From Erigeron canadensis (Eukaryota > Streptophyta > Magnoliopsida > Asterales > Asteraceae), in NCBI RefSeq assembly GCF_010389155.1, contig NC_057761.1:18106501-18170500 (forward strand): a DNA stretch of 64,000 nucleotides, written 5' to 3'. Each line of letters starts with the position of its first letter. Positions within the stretch are counted from its first letter, which is position 1. This document shows, piece after piece, positions 20,211 through 31,581 of this stretch. A program made the translations under genes and the position numbers. The notes below the pieces were generated by a model. The model saw nothing but the letters and a program-made list of their open reading frames with translations. It did not search any database and had not been told where the DNA came from.

Positions 20211-20778
20211 CAATAAAATATTACCAATATATACGAAAAGATATTTTAATCCCCAAATTTTTGAAATCGTTTATAAGTTTGATTTTTAGAAATTTTGAGA
20301 ATTCAAAAACATTTAATACCTCCCATCAACCATTTAATGCTATGACGGCTGGTATTCCCACTCGCCCATTAACTTCAACAATTCCCATAAAAAGTGCATT
20401 ATTTTTCAACAAAAAGTCTTGACACGTAAGACATGTCAGGTGACGGTTGTGAGTGCGTTACAAACACTCGAGTACGATCACGTGTCATAAGTATTGATCA
20501 AGTAAAACATAACGTTATGAAATCTGGTTGACCACCAGTTTAAGACAAGACCAAATTAGCATACTGGAGAGATTTTCAAGATGCCAGTTTCAACTAAGAA
20601 GATCTTCAGTTGCATTTTTCAAAATAAAACGAATTTTAATTGGAAAAATATTTTGAGTCTTTCCCCCTAAAAATGTGATCCATTTGATCAAGGACTGGTC
20701 TATGAGTACATCAAGGCGTTCAATCTCCAACCAATCAAGGATCACCGGGACCATCCTCAACTGGAAGGCCACTCCAGT
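20211..20778 (-). other. Spacer between RNase H and the extra ORF promoter in element B
   Basis: No gene is seen. CCAGT/ACTGG words are frequent at its RNase H end (for example about 20535, 20563, 20581, 20693, 20759 and 20772). The region corresponds in position to the 106-bp array of element C and to the long spacer of A. Confidence 0.5.
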
Positions 20779-22740
20779 TTAATAAGGATTTAACATACCC
20801 AGTTCACTGATGAGATGTTTAAAAGTTTTCTCATCAAGAGGCTTTGTAAAAACATCAGCTAACTGTTTATCAGTGGGGATGAAAAGTATTTCAATGTCTC
20901 CTTTCATAACATGATCACGAATGAAGTGATACCCGATGTCAATATGCTTTGTCTTTGAGTGCATCACCGGGTTGTGAGATATAGCAATTGCACTGGTGTT
21001 GTCACAAAAGATTGGGGTTCTTGTGTATTTCATACCATAATTAAGTAACTGGTTTTTGATCCAAAGAATCTGGGCACAACAATTGGCCGCAGAAATGTAT
21101 TTTGCCTCAGCAGTTGACATTGAGACCGAAGTTTGCTTCTTACTGGTCCAACTCACCAGTTTTCCCCCTAGGAAGTGACAACCACCAGTTGTTGACTTTC
21201 TATCTATTACACCCTACATGATTTGAATCTGAATAACCCATTAGATCTAACCCTAAGCCTTTGGGATACCAAAGTCCAAGGCTAGGGTACCCTTTCAGGT
21301 ACCTGAAAATGCGCTTAAGATGATGCAAATGTGATTCTTTTGGGTTAGCTTGAAATCTGGCACATATACATGTTGCAAACATTATATCTGGACGACTTGC
21401 AGTTAAATACATCAGTGAACCAACCATTCCACGATATTCCTTTTGGTCCACTGGTTTTCCATTTAGGTCAGAATCCAAATTTAAAGTTGCTGCAATGGGT
21501 GTGTTCTTCGATGGGATTGAATCATATTTGTATTTTCTTAACAAATCTCTGACATATTTTCTTGGTTGATAAAAATACCTTCCATGGTTTGTTTAATTTG
21601 TAAACCCAAGAAAAATGTTAATTCACCCATTAAACTCATTTCATATTCTTTTGACATGATTTTTGAAAACTTATCACACATTGCATCATCAGTCGATCCA
21701 AAAATAATGTCATCAACATAAATTTGTACCAGCAAGATATTACCTTTTTCCTTCAAGATAAACAAGGTATTATCTATTGCACCTCTTTGAAAACCATTAT
21801 TAAGAAGATGTTTAGTTAGAGTGTCATACCAGGCTCTTGGGGCTTGACAAAGACCATACAAAGCTTTGTTCAGTCTATATACCTAGTGAGGATGCTTCTC
21901 GTTCAAGAAACCTGGAGTCTACTTAATATACACTTCTTCTTCCAATTTTCCATTCAGGAACGCACTTTTGACATCCATCTGGAAGACTTTGAATTGCAAA
22001 TGAGCAGCATAAGCCAAGAAAATTCTAATGGCTTCAAGTCTTGCAACTGGAGCAAAAGTTTCATCGAAATCAACACCTTCTGCTTGACAATAACCCTTGG
22101 CAACCAATCTAGCTTTGTTCCTGACAACATTGCCATCTTCATCCATCTTGTTTCGCTAGACCCACCTCGTACCAATGGGTTCTTTCTTTAACCCTGGAGG
22201 ACAAGGAACAAGTTCCCAAACATTGTTCCTTTCGAACTGGTTAAGCTCTTCTTGCATAGCCTCAACCCAGCTTGGATCAGTCATAGCCTCGTCAATCTTC
22301 TGCGGTTCAATTAGTGATAAGAAGGTGACGTTCAAGCATTGTTCACTTGTGGCTCTTCTAGTCTGAACCCCACTATCTGGATTTTATATAATTTGCTCAA
22401 TGGGATGAGCAGCTGTCCATTTAGTGTATTGACTAGGTTGATATAGCACAACATCAGTGCAAGATACCTGATGATCTTCAACAGTTGTGGCAACTGGAGA
22501 AGGATCAACCCAAACTACTTCAACTTCATCATCAGTGTCAATTGGCATGTTGACATGATTATCTTCAAATAAGGGCATATCTTGAAGAACTGGAGAAGTC
22601 TGAACTGGTTCTGATGTTGTCGTGGCACGAATATCTGATCCAATAACCAGTTTCTGTGGTAAATTGAAATTGATGGAGGGATAAAATGGAGTGTCACTGG
22701 AGATTTTCTTCTGTGCAGCTGGTTCCAAGTCTTGATGACT
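20779..22740 (-). pseudogene. pol: Element B pol, 3' half: reverse transcriptase and RNase H
   Basis: Successive frames carry the copia reverse transcriptase motifs [52 protein letters not shown] and the catalytic YVDDII (near 21710-21720), then FFLGLQI. The SLMYLTASRPDIMFA connection and RNase H follow (VSMSTAEAKYISAANCCAQ, CDNTSAIAI, KHIDIGYHFIRDHV, ending LADVFTKPL...LGMLNPY at 20779). At least four stops or frameshifts break it, including near 21919, 21870, 21540 and 21200. The Gln in LCQAPRAWY, where most copia elements have LKQ, and the Lys in AEAKY show drift of motif residues. Confidence 0.9.
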
Positions 22741-22749
22741 AGAAACATC

Positions 22750-24132
22750 TTATGGTGTAGAAACTGATTGATTAACTTGATCAGATACACCAAAATCAAG
22801 TAGGACAACTGGAGATAAATCAAGGCTTGGTCTTTTATTGATTGCTTCATTTGATTCATCGAATGTGACATGAATTGTCTCATGTACCTTTTGGAGTCTA
22901 TAATTATAAACTCTATAGGCCTTTCTTATATCTGAATACCCCACGAAAACACCTTCGTCAGCTTTTGCATCAAATTTTCCCAACTGACTAGAATCGTTTA
23001 AAATATAAACTAGACAACCAAATACATGAAAATATCCAATATTTGGTTTACGATTCCCGAGGACTTCATAGGCAGTCTTCCTATGTCTCTTGACATAAAC
23101 TGACCGATTTTGGGTATGACAAGCTGTAGACACTGCTTCTGCCCAAAAACTGGTGGGAAGACCTGATTCAGATAACATACTTCTTGCAGCTTCAATTAAT
23201 GTGCGATTCTTTCTTTCAACCACACCATTTTGCTCTGGAGAACGAGTTGAAGAGAAGTTATGAGAAATGCCAGTGTCAGTGCAAAATGACTCTAATTCTT
23301 TATTGATGAATTCAGTACCATTATCACTTCGCAACTGACACACTTTCTTGGTAAACTTGAGTACAATTCTTTTATTGAGTGAGATGATTTCACTAGGTGC
23401 ATCACTTTTTGATCTGATGTATAGCACCCAACAATACCTGGTGTATTCATCAACAACCACTAAACTGTATCGTTTACTAGCTTTAGTTTGAACATTCACT
23501 GGACCAAAGAGATCCATATGAAGCATGTGAAGAGGTTCAGTGATAATGAAGTTTTGCCTGGTCTTGAAACTGGCCCTTTTCTTTTTGCCCATCTCATACC
23601 CTGGACATGGCTTTTCCTTTTTAAAGGAAATTAAAGGAATCCATTCCACCAATTGTTTTCTTGACAACTTATTAATATTCTTGAAATTAAGATGGGATAA
23701 CCTTTTATGCCACAACCAGTTGGTGTCCTCATCAGCCTTGGCATAGAAACAATGCTCTTTTGGAGCAGGTTCCATGTTCATTATGTACACATTCCCTTTC
23801 CTTGGTGCAATCATCACCACCTTCCAATCCTTGTTAAATATGGTACCTTGAGCAATATCGAACAACACCTTATATCCATCATCACAAAACTGACTGACAC
23901 TTATCAGATTATATTTCAAACCATTAACAAATGCAACTTTTGTGAACTGGACCTGTCCATTGTCAATGACACCATATCCTTCAGTTTTCCCACTCTCATC
24001 ATTACCAAATGTCACTGCCGATCTATCTTGGACAGTGAACTCTTCCAGCAGGGGCTTACATCCGGTCATTGTCCGTCCAGCAGCGCTGTCCAGATACCAG
24101 ATATTCTTCTTTCGATCGCCCTGCACTTCCAA
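22750..24132 (-). pseudogene. pol: Element B pol, 5' half: protease, GAG-pre-integrase and integrase
   Basis: An unbroken 460-codon frame starts within the protease. Its active-site region reads WYLDSAAGRTMTG where copia elements have DSGCSRHMTG, so catalytic-site residues have changed. The GAG-pre-integrase motif (WLWHKRLSHLNFKNI) follows. The integrase core has D in LHMDLFGPVN, D in QLRSDNGTEF and E in [30 protein letters not shown] and the VFGCLVYIL segment end the domain. The upstream gag part is in another frame, and the frame closes with TAA near 22750 just before reverse transcriptase. Confidence 0.9.
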
Positions 24133-24140
24133 GTAGATGA

Positions 24141-26558
24141 TTAGTTACTTTTGTGAACCCATATTTTCTTGATGGGTCCACCAGACTTCTCTTGAGAAGT
24201 CTCAACAGATTTACTTGGGTTGGAACTGGAGGCTGAAACTGGAGGATTATTTCCAGCTTCAGGAGTAAAAACAATTGGTTTGATGGGAACAACAACATCC
24301 TCCTTTTTCTTTCCAGATTTCTCTCCTTTTTGAGCAGATTGATTTTGTTTTTGCTTTTGTTTCAAAGGAGGAGTTTTAACAATTTGTTTTTCAACTGAAG
24401 AAGACAAAACTCCTTCCAGATATTTGATTCTGGCAGTACAACTTTGTACTTGCCTTGACAAATTTTGGAGTTGACTCTCCAGTTTCAACAAAAAATTGTT
24501 TTCTTCAGGCTGTTGAACCTTGGACTTGGGTTTAGCGGAGTTCTTAGTCTTAGGAGTCTTGGGCTCTTTGGATTTTTGAGGTAAAGGATTATCACCAACT
24601 TCCTTTTTAACTGGAGCTTTAGCCTTTTTGGCTCCAGTTTTGACCTCAACAGGGATGGTCTCAACAGATTCTAATTTAACAAGAGTAGAAGAGTCATATG
24701 AAGTCTCAATTCTAACCGAATCAGGCATCTAGTGGATAGAGGGTAAAACAGCTGCCATCTAGAGATCACCAGATTTCCAAGTAGTTTTTTGAATATCAAT
24801 GGTTTTTGAAAAAGCGTCATAATTTTTACTAGATGCTTGTACCCAAGATTTGATAACCATGTGTTCTTTTTCAAGATCATATTTCAATTTTTGATTATCT
24901 CTTTCCAGTGCCTCATTTTTCAAATCAGATTCTTTGAGAGCCAACTGGACACGTTACAAATCATTAATTTGACTTTTCATGTTATTAAACTCGATTAAAA
25001 CTGTTTCCAAGTATCTTTCACAGTCAGTTCTCATAGTTTCAACAAATAACAAGTCATCATTTAATGCCTCAACAATGTCCAATTTAGATTCTGTATCCAT
25101 TTCATCATCATAATCCCTTACCTTTTTCAATATGATGTCCACCCATCTTCCAGAAACGACATCATCCTTCACCATTGGTTGATTATTTTCCAGAGCCATA
25201 AAACAAACATCTCTAATCTCTTCATCATCATCAAATGAATCGTCAGAGTGTTCCCACTTTCCTTCAGTTTGAACCATCATGCACTTATTCTTTTCTTTTT
25301 CTTTTTCTTGTTCAAGTGACACGAGGGCAATCTGAGCCTTTAGCTTCTTATACTTAGCCTTATAATCATCAGATTTAACAAAATGTGGAACAGAGAGACC
25401 AGTTTGGTTGTTTGACTGACTAGATTTGCATTCCTTCATAAAGTGACACTTATAGCAGGTAAGATTAGCTTTACCCAGAGAGTTGGAGCTGGAAGCATTG
25501 TTGGACCCATTAAATCTATTAGATTTATGCTAAAACCTGTTAAAGGTTTTAGCAATCATGGCGACCAGATCATCATCGTCAGTTTCATCACAACCATCAC
25601 TGAGATCAGTAGTCAAGCCAGAATTCAAGAAGCTATTTAACATCTCCTTCATAGAATGTGATTGGACATTCTCAGCAGACATTAAAGCAGCTCAAGGTTG
25701 CCCAGTTAAGCTGGCGACCATGGAATTCTGAGCATGGTTCAAAGCATCCCACTCAGCTACTAATCTTGCAGAATTATTATCTTCAATGAATCTGAAGGCT
25801 CCAAAGAGAGAAGCAAGAGTGTGACTGTGCAAGGTCTTTCCTTGTCTTAAGACAAGAACCATGTGTGCCCATTTGAATGGTAAAATATCACAAAATTTCT
25901 CAAGAAGAATATCCTTATCCATCTCTACTCCCAAGCCTCTCGGTTGATTAATGAGGCTAGTAAATCTGGTGTATGTACCAGTTAAACTTTCATTGGGAAG
26001 TGCAAAGAAAGATTCATACTTCTTGTTTAAAGCAACCTTTCTGGTGGAAAGGGTGTCAGCTCCTCCTTCAAACTGGAGAACTAATTCTTCCCACATAGAT
26101 TTGGAACTAGGAAATGACACAAGTGTTGGAATTAGTTCCTCAGGGACAGTTGCAAGGATCATGTTTTTCAGTCTGGTATCAAGGTCAACCAACCTGCGAT
26201 CCTCATCAGACCAATGTTCTTCAGCTCTTTCCCTGGTACCTCTTCTCCCAGTTGGGTCAAGAAGAGGACTAACACCACTGGACATGGGTATATATGGTCC
26301 ATCCTTAAGGATTTTTAACATATACCTCTCTATCCTACCAAAATGCATGAGCATTCTAGCTTTCCATGTACCAAAAGTCTCCCCATTCCCATCGAATTTG
26401 GGAACTGGAGTATTGGAATAATGTACATGGACGTGACTGGTTCCAGGTGTAGGAGGAGGAGGAGGATTGGTATTCAAAGGAGTTGTAACATTAACATTAG
26501 GATTAGGATTAGTTTCATTTTGGGGACCATAACCATTCTCATCTTCAGCAAGCATCAA
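24141..26558 (-). pseudogene. gag: Element B gag (UBN2/DUF4219-type) and coiled-coil nucleocapsid region
   Basis: ATG 26558 opens gag, with an Asn/Pro-rich N-terminus, then FDGNGETFGTWKARMLMHF and the capsid domain (MWEELVLQFEGG, TRFTSLINQ, FCDILPFKWAHMVLVL). A stop lies at 25692. The zinc knuckle near 25430-25460 is degenerate: a CYKC pair followed directly by HFMKEC, lacking four spacer residues. A coiled-coil stretch (YKAKYKKLKAQIALVSLEQEKEKEK) and an acidic region follow (25439-24954). A Lys/Pro-rich segment with KKAKAPVKKE and a Leu-heptad stretch (24728-24141) completes it. The parts lie in several frames. Confidence 0.85.
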
Positions 26559-26598
26559 GCAGACCTAGGTTATAGAATTGAAACAATTCAACCTGCCT

Positions 26599-26610
26599 GC
26601 TCTGATACCA
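26599..26610 (-). other. Primer-binding site of element B
   Basis: The minus strand reads TGGTATCAGAGC, complementary to initiator tRNA-Met, 2 bp from the LTR. Confidence 0.92.
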
Positions 26611-26612
26611 CT

Positions 26613-27585
26613 TGTAAGTCCCAACTATTACTAGATGGGTGCTGAAGACACCTCTATGTCAATGGTGAGTGTACTTTGCAACACTATCACTTAATCTAGA
26701 CGTGACCAGTTTAGAGTGAATAGTGTACCAGGTAACTGGAAAGTTACTTATTAAGGTGACAAGTTTGAATAAGTAAATACAATGCAATAATGTAAATGAC
26801 AAGTAAGTGAATATGGTAAGACAATATGTATTTTTCAAGTGTATTTTATTTATTGATTGTTAAATAAAATACAAGGTTGTTGTGGAACCAAGATAATACA
26901 AAGATGTAAATATCCTAACAACCTATGAAATACAATTGATCTATACTTGGAAATTCTCCTAACAATCGAAACACTTAAAGTTGTGAAATGTTCCTTTTTA
27001 CGATTGAGAGAATATTGCACAAGTTCACCAATATTGCAGAATGTATGTGTTTGCAAAGTTGTTGATATGCTTGGGCAAGGACCTCTATTTATAGTCGAAG
27101 TATGAGCATTGGGATCTCAACTTCGACGTACAAATATGGTTGACAGAACACAAAAGTATTAGTAAATAATTCTTTGTGTGTGCTAAATAAAGTAAGACAA
27201 AAGGTTACTTTATTCAACCACTCTACATCTTTGCACTTTTATCCACAGACAAGATTATTGTCCGGGTAAAAGGATGTAGTATAAAAGGTCCTCCTTGTAA
27301 TCAGTGTAAAGCTTTGTAAAGGCATTTATACTGGAGGATCTCCAGTTGATTAATCTGGTAGAAAGTCAACTGGCTTCGCTGCCATTGCCTTTCTCTTTCT
27401 TCCACTTGTTGTCTTTGACTTCAACTGGAACGTCTTCAGATTGTTATTCTTCAGATCTCAACTGGAGGAAGTCGTCAGTTGCATAAACTGTACATTGCAA
27501 CTGGACTTCAATTATTTCGGACAATTCTTCATGCTCTCCAGATGTAACTGGAGAGATCCAGTTTTCAGCAAAACTGGACCTAACA
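26613..27585 (-). repeat. 5' LTR of element B
   Basis: On the minus strand it starts TGTTAGGTCC (27585), a typical Sirevirus terminus, and ends at 26613 beside the PBS. Its first 250 bp (27340-27580) contain nine ACTGG or CCAGT words, against about 0.5 expected by chance. A TATA-like box is not certain. No target duplication can be tested because the other end of B is missing. Confidence 0.85.
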
Positions 27586-28137
27586 TATAAACATAAATTA
27601 ATATAGAAAATCGAAATCGACAATTTGGGCTTTCTTCTTCTAATTTTTTAATCTTGTCTTGATGTTGAGTCACCCTATCCGATATTATGAAAATTCTACC
27701 CCCATTCGAGTGTAGAACCATAACTATTGTGTGATGCATGTGTTTAGTGAAATTCTGCTTCATTTTTAGTGTAAAAGTATGTTACAGGTTAAAATTACCA
27801 AAAAAATGATCATCTATTTATACACACTTTGACCTGGTGAATGTGCTGGTAATTCTTCGTTTTAGATAAAACGGTAAGATTTACCATGTAAAATAAAACG
27901 GAACATGTATTTCAACAAGTATTCTAGTTTACATTTACACAAATTTATATAAATTAATGTGTTTTAACAACAAAACACATTACATAACTTTAAAAGGGCA
28001 TTACATAGTTAAAAATGTATCAAAATGATTATACAGAATTAGTTTCATCTACATCTAAAAAGACCTTTCATACCAAAAATCCAAAATACACCATGAAACT
28101 ACACGCACAAACACATGTAACTATATATTTGATTGAC
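27586..28137. other. Intergenic stretch, nothing recognised
   Basis: AT-rich. An 83-codon minus-strand ORF (27512-27763) crosses the LTR border and has no domain. Near 27856 a CGTTTTAGATAAAACG palindrome-like word resembles the units of the neighbouring array. Confidence 0.5.
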
Positions 28138-30035
28138 ACTTGTGCATAGTATCTTACAGAAAATCTATCCAATAAATGTTTCACCCATTTTATTGGAGTG
28201 CACCAAAATGCAGTGTTTTAGCTAAAACATAGGCGGTAAACGGCAAAACTGATGAGAATCATGCAGGTCTTATCCGACACATTATATCTATGCACCAACT
28301 GTGTGGGTGTCAGACTGTGACCCACTAAGTTGTGTACACAAAACTCTCCATTTTACGGCATACGTTGATAGTTAGCAAAAGTATTTACAAAAAATGAGGA
28401 CATCCACTATCCTGGTCACTTTATTCGGAAAATTTGCATAAGCCATGTTTTAGGTAAAACACTTATGGTAAACGACAAATTTATGGTCAACATTTGTGGA
28501 TAATATCTGACAGAAAATCCCATTTTCTTAGAGTGCACCAAAAAAATGTTGCGTTTTAGATAAAACGTAGGTAGTAAACGAAAAAACTGATGAAAATCAT
28601 GTAGATCATATCCGACACATTATCCATGCATGCAACTGTGTGGGTGTCAGACTGTGACCCACTAACTTGTGTACATAAAACTCTCTGTTTTACGACAAAC
28701 GTTGCTAGTTAGCAAAAATATTTAAAGAAAATGTATTCATTTTTTGGGAGGACATCCACTATCCTGGTCACTTTATTCGGAGAACTCGAATAAGCCATGT
28801 TTATGTAAAACATTTATGGTAAACGAGAAATATAGGGCCAACACTTGTGGATAATATCTGACAGAAAATCAGATTTTTCTTGGAGTGCACCAAAAAAATG
28901 TTGCGCTTTAAATAAAACGTAGGCAGTAAACGACAAAACTGATGAGAATCATGCAGATCATATCCGACGCATTATCCATGCATGGAACTGTGTGGGTGTC
29001 AGACTGTGACCCACTAACTTGTGTACATAAAACTCTATGTTTTACGACAAACGTTGCTAGTTAGCAAAAGCATTTAAAGAAAATGTATTCATTTTTTGGG
29101 AGGACATCCACTATCCTGGTCACTTTATTTGGAGAACTCACATAAGCCACGGTTATGTAAAACATTTATTGTAAACAAGAAATATAGGGCCAACACTTAT
29201 GGATAATATCTGAAAGAAAATCCGATTTTTCTTGGAGTGCACCAAAAAAATGTTGCATTTTAGGTAAAACGTAGGCAATAAATGAAAAAACTGATGAGAA
29301 TCATGCAGATCTTATCCGACACATTATCCATACATGCAACTGTGTGGGTGTCAGACTGTGACCCACTAACTTGTGTACATAAAAATCTATGTTTTACGAC
29401 ATACGTTGCTAGTTAGCAAAAGCATTTAAAGAAAATGTATTCATTTTTTGGGAGGACATCCACTATCCTGGTCACTTTATTTGGAGAACTCACATAAGCC
29501 ACGGTTATGTAAAACATTTATTGTAAACAAGAAATATAGGGCCAACACTTATGGATAATATCTGAAAGAAAATCCGATTTTTCTTGGAGTGCACCAAAAA
29601 AATGTTGCATTTTAGGTAAAACGTAGGCAATAAATGAAAAAACTGATGAGAATCATGCAGATCTTATCCGACACATTATCCATACATGCAACTGTGTGGG
29701 TGTCAGACTGTGACCCACTAACTTGTGTACATAAAAATCTATGTTTTACAACATACGTTGCTAGTTAGCAAAAGTATTTTAAAAAAATGTATTCATTTTT
29801 TGGGAGGACATCCACTATCCCAATGACTTTATTCGAAGAACTCGCATAAGCCACGTTTTAGGTAAAACATTTATGGTAAACAATAAATATAGGGCCAACA
29901 CTTGTGGATAGTATCTGATAGAATATCCCATTTTCTTGGAGTGGACCAAAAAAATGTTGCGCTTTAGATAAAACGTAGGCAGTAAACGACAAAACTGATG
30001 AGAATCATGCAGATCTTATCCGACACATTATATCC
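28138..30035. repeat. 352-bp tandem array, about 5.4 units
   Basis: The phrase CAGACTGTGACCCACTA recurs at 28311, 28648, 29000, 29352 and 29704, giving periods of 337, 352, 352 and 352 bp. The units around 29000-29704 are nearly identical, and the first unit is the most diverged. Each unit contains short inverted words of the type TTTTAG(G/A)TAAAA. A partial unit at the right end stops at about 30035, where LTR fragment E begins. No ORF is conserved between units. Confidence 0.92.
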
Positions 30036-30188
30036 AAGCATACACATCTTCAGATGTGTTGATCTTGATCTGAGGTGAAGCTTCAGAGAACTAATTCTGA
30101 GGGACGTCTCAGAACTTTTGTACAAGTATCTTCTCTGAACTTCAATATTTCTGAACAAATTTATACTTGGTCGATTTTCGACCTAACA
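30036..30188 (-). repeat. Fragment E: U3 end of another Sirevirus-like LTR
   Basis: On the minus strand it starts TGTTAGGTCG at 30188, the same terminus type as element B. It carries seven TCTGA or TCAGA words in about 110 bp. The fragment stops where the 352-bp array begins; no purine tract lies to its right. It may be a truncated solo LTR. The short ORF 29964-30158 across it is not a gene. Confidence 0.55.
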
Positions 30189-30565
30189 TTTTCTAAAACC
30201 ACGAGCCTCTTTGGGCCCAAGATCAATGACAATGAGCTCCCTAAATGATATCAACTAGGAACAATTACGTTCTCAAATCAGCGACCAAACCCGAAATGGA
30301 ATATTGAAGAAACAAAGAACTCGACATTTTTGTAAAGCGGAGTGATAATCATATCATATATTATGATTCATTTACCATACTGTACATGTTTTATAGCATA
30401 CTATACAAATATTCAATGCTCAACAGTGGTGAATATCACTTCCTTTTTGTAAATATCATCAAGATCAAACTTAAATTGTTCAGATTAGGCTAATTGACCA
30501 TCCCCATTGGTAAATGATACCTTTGGTTAGTCAGATAAAAATAAATTATTTAATGGATGTGCAAC
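30189..30565. other. Unassigned stretch between LTR fragment E and element C
   Basis: AT-rich, no ORF or repeat recognised. If element C kept its 3' LTR it should be here, but the sequence does not match the 5' LTR of C. Confidence 0.45.
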
Positions 30566-30569
30566 AAAT

Positions 30570-31255
30570 TTAAAGTATTCTCCCTTCTTCAAAGAAACAC
30601 CTGGGAGGAAGCCTCAGATTTAATCCAGCATCGCTTGAGATAGGAGGAAGGTCAGCAGGAAAGGGTTGCATGGTTTGCTTTCTTTTCCGAGTACGCTTGC
30701 CCGCTGAAGAAGAAACAGTTGCTGGAGAGCCAAAGACTACCCTCAGCATGGGTAGGTCTGCCTTGAACTTGGTTTCAAACCTCAGTGCCTTTTCAAAATA
30801 GCTATTCAACATCCCCTGAAGTTGTTCATAGCTGGCAGCCTTTTTATCTTTAATTAGCATATAAATTTCAAACCACTCTGAAGCCCCCAAGTTGGTCAGC
30901 TTTACATCTTCAATTCTGGTTGGAGCACTTTGTCCTTCCCTTAGGAACTTCAGATTGGTTTTTGTTCCCATGGAAGCTTTATGTGCTTCAACGGCTGTTA
31001 TTCTTTCAGGCATCTTCCTATCTTCCATGATCTTCAACCACTTGGCCTTCTCAACTTCAAATTTTTCTCTATTTTCCTTCAGTAGCTGCTCTACATCAGC
31101 CTGCTTCTGCCTGTAGAGAGCTTCAGGCCCACCAGTAGTCAGCAGCATTCTCTGTTCTCTATCCATCTCATCCTTCTCCAAGAGAGCCAGCTGTCTAATA
31201 TACTCCAGGTTTTTCTTTTCATTTTCCAGGTTGGTCTTGATTCTATCTAGCAGTT
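30570..31255 (-). pseudogene. Extra ORF of element C, C-terminal part
   Basis: The frame (about 204 codons to the stop at 30570) has no good initiating ATG near its left end and is best read as the C-terminal part of the extra ORF. A charged coiled-coil stretch (KQADVEQLLKENREKFEVEKAKWLKIMEDR) leads into a compact region with ASEWFEIYMLI and MLNSYFEKALRFETKF. A basic nuclear-import-like patch (AGKRTRKRKQ) lies close to the C-terminus. Stops and frameshifts between 31582 and 31181 disconnect it from the preceding part. No match to a named family can be made by eye. Confidence 0.55.
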
Positions 31256-31581
31256 AAGAAAAGAATGTCAATCACCTGATGTTGATTGCCTGCTGGGAAA
31301 GGATGGAAATGTTTTCAGCAGAGAGAGACGAGGAAGAAGGACTCTTGAAGAAGCCAGCTTCAGTCAGCTGCTTTCGACGTGCCTCAGTCATTTGAGTGAC
31401 TTGGCATTTCCAAGGAAGCGAGGATGAAAAATGTTGAGCACTTCCTTGGATCTGTCAGTGGCCATTTCTTGTGCAAACCCAGCTTCCCATGCTGCTCTGA
31501 CTTCATGAGGACTCATCTCCTCTTCAATTCATTCAATCTGGGGAGCATCAGCAACTACTAGTTGTTGCTCCCCCTCAGCAC

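Larger units (their letters stand above)
18120..27585 (-). mobile_element. Element B: Sirevirus-like Ty1/copia element, 3' end missing
   Basis: Minus-strand order: 5' LTR (26613-27585), PBS, gag, coiled-coil region, protease, integrase, reverse transcriptase, RNase H, a spacer with a promoter-like region, then the extra ORF. The ORF runs into the 3' LTR of element A; no 3' LTR of B is seen. Either A inserted into B or both are joined by rearrangement. There are many stops and frameshifts, so the element is old. The word ACTGG/CCAGT is strongly over-represented in its LTR and through its body. Confidence 0.85.

Noticed and set aside
27512..27763. Minus-strand ORF with a KIKKLEEE coiled-coil-like bit
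   Set aside because: It crosses the LTR border of B, is short and has no other coding sign.
30566..30600. 3' LTR of element C to the left of its purine-rich tract
   Set aside because: No sequence left of 30566 matches the 5' LTR start (TGTTATGTCTTGG) of C; the element is treated as truncated.
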